Origin: Cryptobacteroides sp934698975
GTDB taxonomy: Bacteria > Bacteroidota > Bacteroidia > Bacteroidales > UBA932
Direction: 5' to 3'
Assembly: GCA_934698975.1 (NCBI GenBank)
Contig: CAKUVR010000012.1
Location: forward strand, 8,821-72,820
DNA length: 64,000 nucleotides
Position numbers and translations under genes: made by a program. Each line of letters opens with the position of its first letter. The first letter of the stretch is position 1. Shown one piece after another: positions 58,775-64,000 of this stretch. The notes beneath the pieces were generated by a model. It worked only from the letters and a program-made list of their open reading frames with translations, ran no database searches and was not told the origin of the DNA.

Positions 58775-60828
58775 TTAAAAGGGCACTCACAATCATTGCG
58801 TTGATAGTCCCTATGATCATCAACGCCCAGACCGGTGTCATCAAGACACATCCGGCAAACCCTGTCGGAAAACAGATCACCATGGAGGAAGCGGTGCTCG
58901 GCAGAAATGTCCGCCCGGCAAGTGCCGCGGCGTCGTGGAAGGACAGCGACACATTCATCACCTACAAGGAAGGCAAATGGGTTCAGGAGAATCTCTCGAC
59001 AGGAGATGTTTCTGAATATTCCGCCACTCGCTTGCCGGATGGATTTCCGAAAGACGCTGAAAACATCACGCTCGGGAAGACAGGTGCATTCGCCTACACT
59101 GTCGGCAGGAGTCTGTACATTTTCGACAAGGCACCGGTCACCGTAGCCCAAAGCGAGAATCCTGACATTACCTACGGTCAGTCTGTCAGCCGCAACGAGT
59201 TCGGGATCGAAAAAGGAATATTCTGGTCTCCGGACGGTTCCAGACTGGCTTTCTACAGAAAGGACGATTCCAAGGTCTCGGACTTTCCCCTTCTTGACAT
59301 CACGACCCGCACCGGATCACTCAAAAACATCAAATATCCGATGAACGGAATGGACAGCGAGAATGTAAGACTCGGAATCTATGATGTGAAGAGCGGAAAG
59401 ACAGTCTGGTGTGATGTCAATGAATATGGAAGCGACCGGTATCTGACAAACATCAGTTGGTCTCCTGACAGCAAGAATGTCCTGATACAAGTTCTTGACC
59501 GCACACAGAAGCATCTGAAACTCAACATGTACAGGGCAGATGACGGGTCGTTCGCCCGAACGATTCTCACTGAGGACGACTCTCGCTATGTGGAGCCGCT
59601 GGATCCCGTAAGGTTCCTCAAAGGAACATATTCATTCATCTACAGGACGAACAATCGTGACGGATACCGCAATCTCTATCTGTGCGACACTCTCGGGACT
59701 GTCAGAAGACTGACAGCTGTGGACGCTGACGTGGAATACCTTGGCGACGACGGACGATTCGTTTATTACACGTCGGCGGAAGTCTCGCCGGTGGAAAACC
59801 ACCTGTTCAGGATTGAGGTCAAGATGTCGCTCCGGCAGACTCAACGACCTGACGCTGTGTCCAAAGCCAAGTTCGGAAAGCCCGCAAGACTTACGACGGA
59901 GGAAGGCTGGCACACGATCAGTCTGAACGAGAACTGCACCAAGTACATCGACAACTACAGCAGTTTCAATGTGCCCCGCGTCACCAACATCATGACCGCA
60001 GATGGAAAACTTATCCGGAATCTCGTCACAGCCGATGATCCTCTGAAAGCCTACAAGACCGGCAAAGTCCTTTTCGGCACGGTCAAGAGCGCGGATGGCA
60101 AGTACGACAACTGGTACAGGCTTTTCCTGCCTGCCGATTTCGATCCGGGCAAGAAATATCCAGTGATACTCTACGTCTATGGAGGGCCTCACTCACAGAT
60201 GGTTCAGGACACATGGCTGGGTCAGGTGCGGATGTGGGAGATGCTGATGGCTCAGAAAGGCTACATAGTCTATGTTCAGGACAACCGAGGAACGCAGAAC
60301 AGAGGTGCTGAATATGAGAAAGCTATCCACCGTCATTGCGGCCAGAGCGAGATGGCTGACCAGATGGTGGGCATAAACATGCTGAAATCCTTGCCGTTCG
60401 TGGATGCGTACAGAATCGGAGTCCATGGCTGGAGTTATGGAGGATTCATGACCATCTCCTTGATGACCAACTACCCGGAGACTTTCAAGGTCGGAGTTGC
60501 CGGTGGTCCGGTCATCGACTGGAAATGGTACGAAATCATGTACGGAGAGCGCTATATGGAGACCGAGGCCACCAACCCTGACGGGTTTGCGCAGACAAGT
60601 CTGATCGGTAAGGTAAATGACCTCAAAGGCAAGTTGCTCATCTGCCAGGGAGCCATCGACAACACCGTTGTCTGGGAACACAGTCTCAGTTTTGTTCAGA
60701 AATGCATCGAGAACAATGTTCAGTTAGACTATTTCCCTTACCCATGCTCCGAGCACAATGTTTTCGGCAAGTGGAGAATCCATCTGATGGACAAGGTCAC
60801 CAACTATTTCGATGACTATCTGAAGTAG
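58771..60828 (+). CDS. S9 family dipeptidyl-peptidase (DPP-IV-like)
   Basis: 685 residues from ATG 58771. Signal peptide about 1-20. N-terminal beta-propeller (FWSPDGSRLAFYRKDDSKV and similar blades), then the prolyl-oligopeptidase catalytic domain: YGGPHSQM, QDNRGTQNRG, nucleophile Ser in GWSYGGFM near 553-560, an Asp in GAIDNTVVW near 632 and His in CSEHNVFG near 665. It is periplasmic, releasing N-terminal dipeptides (proline specificity expected for S9B). Translationally coupled to the small upstream gene. Confidence 0.95.
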   Translation: MIKRALTIIALIVPMIINAQTGVIKTHPANPVGKQITMEEAVLGRNVRPASAAASWKDSDTFITYKEGKWVQENLSTGDVSEYSATRLPDGFPKDAENITLGKTGAFAYTVGRSLYIFDKAPVTVAQSENPDITYGQSVSRNEFGIEKGIFWSPDGSRLAFYRKDDSKVSDFPLLDITTRTGSLKNIKYPMNGMDSENVRLGIYDVKSGKTVWCDVNEYGSDRYLTNISWSPDSKNVLIQVLDRTQKHLKLNMYRADDGSFARTILTEDDSRYVEPLDPVRFLKGTYSFIYRTNNRDGYRNLYLCDTLGTVRRLTAVDADVEYLGDDGRFVYYTSAEVSPVENHLFRIEVKMSLRQTQRPDAVSKAKFGKPARLTTEEGWHTISLNENCTKYIDNYSSFNVPRVTNIMTADGKLIRNLVTADDPLKAYKTGKVLFGTVKSADGKYDNWYRLFLPADFDPGKKYPVILYVYGGPHSQMVQDTWLGQVRMWEMLMAQKGYIVYVQDNRGTQNRGAEYEKAIHRHCGQSEMADQMVGINMLKSLPFVDAYRIGVHGWSYGGFMTISLMTNYPETFKVGVAGGPVIDWKWYEIMYGERYMETEATNPDGFAQTSLIGKVNDLKGKLLICQGAIDNTVVWEHSLSFVQKCIENNVQLDYFPYPCSEHNVFGKWRIHLMDKVTNYFDDYLK

Positions 60829-60857
60829 GTCAAATCCGGCATACCAACATTCATAAA

Positions 60858-60886
60858 GCAGGGCGGTTCTAGACGGACCGCCCTGC
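60858..60886. terminator. Hairpin between convergent peptidase and collagen-like genes
   Basis: A 10-bp perfect stem, GCAGGGCGGT (60858-60867) with ACCGCCCTGC (60877-60886), loop of nine. It sits 29 bases after one stop and 33 before the other. Confidence 0.75.
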
Positions 60887-60919
60887 TTGGATATTCAGCG
60901 CTCATTCACGATGATCACT

Positions 60920-63900
60920 CTATGGAAGCGGAGCGCTTGTGCCGTCTTTTATGGCTTGAAACTCATATTTCTTGCCATTAAGCACGCATGAAGCCACATA
61001 AGGATCCGACTCATCATAGTGAAATTCTCCACTGATTCCTTTATAATAGGCATCTCTGAAAGAGAAATCACCAACCTCGATTTTGAAGCCGTCATATACG
61101 TTTCTTATTATGAACGGCTCATACTCGGTCTTCTGAATCACACCATTCTTGACCATGAACCTGATATAAGTTTTGTTAAGGATATCCACCCCGGCAAGAT
61201 TTCCGCTGTTGCGCAGCAATGAGGCATAGTTATCATTTTCTGTCAACTTGGTGTCCGAAAGATAGTCCAGCAATGAGTCGTACCGCTTGAACCTATAGGT
61301 GTCCGTCGCCGCATCGTAATAACTCTCTTCAAGGTACACATGACCGAAAGTCGAATAGTCGAGCGAGAACGCAAAGGATGTCTGCCCCAAAATCAACTCG
61401 TAATTGGTCTTGTTTACCGGGACTTTCGTGACCCCGTCTTCAGCAAGGACTTTCTTTTCATTGTAACTTGTGAATATTTCATCATCCTCGCCGCCCCTGA
61501 CGCCTTTCACGTCAAAATCACCAACATAGCAATATTCAGGAATCATGGTCTTGGCCGAAGATATGCATTGAACTCCATAATCCGGAACAGGCTCCTGATA
61601 ATGAATCTTCCCTCTTATGGAAACCAGCGAGGGTCTGTTGACATCTACAACTGAAGGATTCTTTCCGTCACCAAAGGTCAAGGATTTGAAAACCGTACTT
61701 TCCACAGTGCCCGGCATTCTGTCCCAACTATCTTCCACTCCATATTCATCGATTTTCATAAAGTGGTCTCCTTCAACAACATTACTTGGAGAATGAAGGT
61801 TGTAAATGTCAAGTTTGAGGAACTTGTTCACGTCTCCAAGACATCGGTACAAATAATACCCCAGACCATTATCATGCCCAGGAAATCCAACACCGCCCCA
61901 AGCCTTCTCGTCTGTTCCCTCCACGGTTCTGACAATCTCATAGCCAGCGTACACACTTTCCGCTTTCCAATACGACCCTGTCATCGTGATGCTGACATCC
62001 ACCTTGTAAGGTACTCCACAGGTCGCAGCCACCAAGTTCTCGTCAGTGACAGTCTTGCCGTCAAACGTAAATCCTGACGGTTTTGTTCTTGAGGAAAGAT
62101 CCGATACAGAGACTGCGCCTGAATGCCAATCCGGAAGTTCTTCTCTTGTAAGGTAAATATAGCCCATATTGTCAGATGTCTTTGTGTACGAGTTTCCGTC
62201 CTGATCCTTGAACTCAACCTTGCAGTTCGGAATGGCCACAGGGCCGGGAGCGGTGACTATCAAGGTGCATCCTCCGGAATATGGGTTGACATATTCATAT
62301 GTAGTGTCTCTCTCTGAACCTCTCGTCCTCACTTTCGCCAAAGACCGAACAGGTGCGACATTGTATTTGCTCCAGTCCGCCTCCTCTGCATAGAGGGTAT
62401 CGACAACCGAGATTCTGACTCCAGGTTCACCGTTGCTTCCTCTCAAGTAGTCAAAGAAATCACTGAGCGACACTGCTGTTCTTGGCCATTTTGGATATGT
62501 TTCAGGGTCGTACACTCCGTTGTTCGGATTGTCAAGGCCTGCCTCACTGAGCACAAGTTCCTTCCACAAATCATAGGCTGATTTGCCATCGGTGCCATCT
62601 TTGCCATCAGCTCCGTCTTTGCCATCAGCTCCGTCTTTGCCATCAGCTCCGTCTTTGCCATCAGCTCCGTCCTTGCCGTCTGCTCCGTCTTTGCCATCAG
62701 CACCGTCCTTGCCATCAGCACCGTCTTTGCCGTCAGCACCGTCCTTGCCGTCGGCACCGTCTTTGCCATCAGCACCAGATGCTCCGCTTAGATATTCATA
62801 AAAATCAGCGATGGATGTTCTTGACGGATCCCATTTTGTTCCCGGATTCTTTGGATCTTCCAAACCGGATGGAGACTGGACATCGGCAATCCAAAGTTCA
62901 TAGGCTGATTTTCCCGCGACACCATCTTTGCCATCAGATCCATCTTTACCGTTGACACCATCCTTGCCATCCGTTCCATTCTTGCCATCGACACCATCCT
63001 TTCCGTTCTTGCCATCGGCGCCGTCTTTGCCATCAATACCGTCTTTGCCGTTCGCGCCATCCTTCCCGTCGGTACCATCTTTGCCATCAACGCCATCCCT
63101 TCCGTCGATTCCATCCTTACCGTCGGCTCCAGCATCACCTTTTGGTCCCTGAGCCTTGACTCCTGTGTCAACGCTGCCGATCCACCAGTTTCCGTTAGAG
63201 CCTACATAAGGCGTATCTCCATCCTTTCCATCGATACCATCTTTACCATTGGCACCATCTTTACCGTCAATTCCATCTTTACCGTCCTTGCCGTCAGCGC
63301 CATCTTTGCCATCGACACCGTCCTTGCCATCGGATCCATTCTTTCCGTCAATTCCATCTTTACCGTCCTTGCCATCAGCGCCATCTTTGCCATCGACACC
63401 GTCCTTGCCATCGGATCCATTCTTTCCGTCAATTCCATCTTTACCGTCCTTGCCATCAGCGCCATCTTTGCCATCGACACCGTCCTTGCCGTCACGGCCT
63501 TTTGCGATAATGTGAGTGAATATAGTATCTCTTGTCTCTTTGTTTACAATAATCCACTCCCCGGTCTTTGGGTCAATTTCCGGAGTAAGGCCATTCTTGC
63601 CATCCAAGCCGTCAAGCCCATCTTTTCCATCTTTTCCATCTTTTCCGTTCTTTCCGTCAATTCCATCTTTCCCATCAGCACCGTCTTTGCCGTCAATTCC
63701 ATCCTTGCCATCGGCTCCGGTGTCACCCTTATCACCCTTGGCTCCAGCCTTGCCGGTCAGATATTGGAAAAACTTCTGAATGGAAAGGTCTGACAACGTG
63801 ATTTCATTTCCGTTCGGATCAATCACCTTGCCGCCTGCCGCAATCGTCTCCTGAACATATCTTTTCCACATCTCGTAAGCGCTCTGGCCATCAACTCCGT

Positions 63901-64000
63901 TCTGACCAGAAACACCCTTATCACCTTTATCTCCTTTGTCTCCTTTATCTCCTTTGTCTCCTTTATCTCCTTTGTCTCCTTTATCTCCTTTGTCTCCTTT
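60920..64000 (-). CDS. Collagen-like repeat surface protein (5' end outside the window)
   Basis: At least 1026 residues; the frame runs off the right edge in KGDKGD repeats. Long Gly-X-Y blocks (GADGKD, GIDGKDG) alternate with a recurrent module of about 40 residues: GKSAYELW..., an acidic or Pro stretch, then FYEYLSGASG. Variants are SAYEMWKRY, SAYELWIAD and SAYDLWKEL. The last 500 residues are non-collagenous and beta-rich, starting after GSNGEPGVRISVVDT, with TGSYWKAESVYAGYEIV in the middle. Likely secreted or surface-exposed. The signal peptide is not in view. No enzyme motif seen. Confidence 0.88.
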   Translation of the reverse strand, partial: KGDKGDKGDKGDKGDKGDKGDKGDKGDKGVSGQNGVDGQSAYEMWKRYVQETIAAGGKVIDPNGNEITLSDLSIQKFFQYLTGKAGAKGDKGDTGADGKDGIDGKDGADGKDGIDGKNGKDGKDGKDGLDGLDGKNGLTPEIDPKTGEWIIVNKETRDTIFTHIIAKGRDGKDGVDGKDGADGKDGKDGIDGKNGSDGKDGVDGKDGADGKDGKDGIDGKNGSDGKDGVDGKDGADGKDGKDGIDGKDGANGKDGIDGKDGDTPYVGSNGNWWIGSVDTGVKAQGPKGDAGADGKDGIDGRDGVDGKDGTDGKDGANGKDGIDGKDGADGKNGKDGVDGKNGTDGKDGVNGKDGSDGKDGVAGKSAYELWIADVQSPSGLEDPKNPGTKWDPSRTSIADFYEYLSGASGADGKDGADGKDGADGKDGADGKDGADGKDGADGKDGADGKDGADGKDGADGKDGADGKDGTDGKSAYDLWKELVLSEAGLDNPNNGVYDPETYPKWPRTAVSLSDFFDYLRGSNGEPGVRISVVDTLYAEEADWSKYNVAPVRSLAKVRTRGSERDTTYEYVNPYSGGCTLIVTAPGPVAIPNCKVEFKDQDGNSYTKTSDNMGYIYLTREELPDWHSGAVSVSDLSSRTKPSGFTFDGKTVTDENLVAATCGVPYKVDVSITMTGSYWKAESVYAGYEIVRTVEGTDEKAWGGVGFPGHDNGLGYYLYRCLGDVNKFLKLDIYNLHSPSNVVEGDHFMKIDEYGVEDSWDRMPGTVESTVFKSLTFGDGKNPSVVDVNRPSLVSIRGKIHYQEPVPDYGVQCISSAKTMIPEYCYVGDFDVKGVRGGEDDEIFTSYNEKKVLAEDGVTKVPVNKTNYELILGQTSFAFSLDYSTFGHVYLEESYYDAATDTYRFKRYDSLLDYLSDTKLTENDNYASLLRNSGNLAGVDILNKTYIRFMVKNGVIQKTEYEPFIIRNVYDGFKIEVGDFSFRDAYYKGISGEFHYDESDPYVASCVLNGKKYEFQAIKDGTSAPLP
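62583..62777 (-). repeat. 18-bp tandem repeat coding GADGKD
   Basis: About eleven 18-bp units, nearly identical at DNA level, encode (Gly-Ala-Asp-Gly-Lys-Asp)n. This high DNA identity points to recent expansion or ongoing length variation. Confidence 0.9.
63263..63500 (-). repeat. 81-bp tandem repeat in the collagen-like gene
   Basis: Three units of 81 bp (27 residues) with the shared landmark AATTCCATCTTTACCGTCC at 63269, 63350 and 63431. They form a higher-order repeat built from the shorter Gly-X-Y units. Confidence 0.85.
63917..64000 (-). repeat. 18-bp tandem repeat coding GDKGDK at the window edge
   Basis: An alternating CTCCTTTGT / CTCCTTTAT pattern (18-bp period) runs to the last base and encodes (Gly-Asp-Lys)n. 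The true length lies beyond the window. Confidence 0.9.

Noticed and set aside
62583..63515. Plus-strand frames rich in Pro-Ser-Leu repeats
   Set aside because: Complement of the Gly-Asp-Lys collagen repeats; the repeats keep any frame open.
1..64000. tRNA or rRNA genes
   Set aside because: No T-loop/anticodon-arm pattern or rRNA-like stretch was recognised on either strand by eye; a tRNAscan run would settle it.

Overview
The window looks like chromosomal DNA of a member of the Bacteroidota, most probably order Bacteroidales. The evidence is the repeated promoter motif TAnnTTTG a short distance before many genes, the families DUF4831, DUF4153 and DUF1573, a ParE-type (not GyrB-type) topoisomerase subunit, the rpsF-rpsR-rplI operon, and secreted CE1/CE2 esterases and an S9 peptidase. 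No tRNA, rRNA, CRISPR array or insertion sequence with recognisable ends was found.

Layout. Positions 1-2.6 kb hold a PRiA4-ORF3 protein and an AlbA_2/Schlafen-type ATPase regulator. Positions 2.7-13.2 kb (minus) are a tight seven-gene operon: a TPR/aspartyl-protease protein, two paralogous membrane-tailed proteins with a J-domain-like start, a coiled-coil membrane protein, a divergent Hsp70, a Ser/Thr-kinase-AAA fusion and a TerB-like protein. It is visibly AT-richer than its surroundings. Positions 13.2-14.2 kb are non-coding but structured: a candidate small RNA, REP-like hairpins and a 25-bp tandem array. Positions 14.2-30.3 kb are mostly housekeeping or accessory metabolism: ferredoxin, a metal exporter, DUF1573, parE with two lipid genes, a CE1 esterase, DUF4153, a RAYT transposase flanked by REP-like hairpins, a BASS transporter, and glpK-glpF. 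Positions 30.6-37.6 kb hold small genes, a 1594-residue exonuclease-RecQ-UvrD fusion, an XRE/DUF2975 regulator pair with a visible operator, and a SciP-like small protein. Positions 37.7-42.5 kb are core genes: rplI, rpsR, rpsF, pepD, DUF4831 and an LpxL-type acyltransferase.

Positions 42.7-57.1 kb (plus) are the most striking part: a 14.4-kb, nine-gene operon that begins with homologues of SrfB (actin/Hsp70-fold ATPase) and SrfC (P-loop GTPase-like). These are followed by a chain of membrane proteins, a second P-loop GTPase carrying helical repeats, and an outer-membrane-type protein that carries similar repeats. Spacing is so tight (overlaps, or gaps of a few bases for most junctions) that the genes very likely act together as an envelope-spanning NTP-driven assembly. 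Positions 57.2-60.8 kb are a CE2 esterase, a small membrane protein and a dipeptidyl-peptidase. The right end (60.9 kb to the edge) is a collagen-like repeat protein cut by the window.

The two large operons (Hsp70/kinase-AAA and SrfB/SrfC) share a logic: an actin-fold ATPase, a second NTPase, helical-repeat proteins and membrane-anchored partners. They are the best candidates for undescribed systems here. All family calls come from reading motifs by eye; none was checked by a database search.
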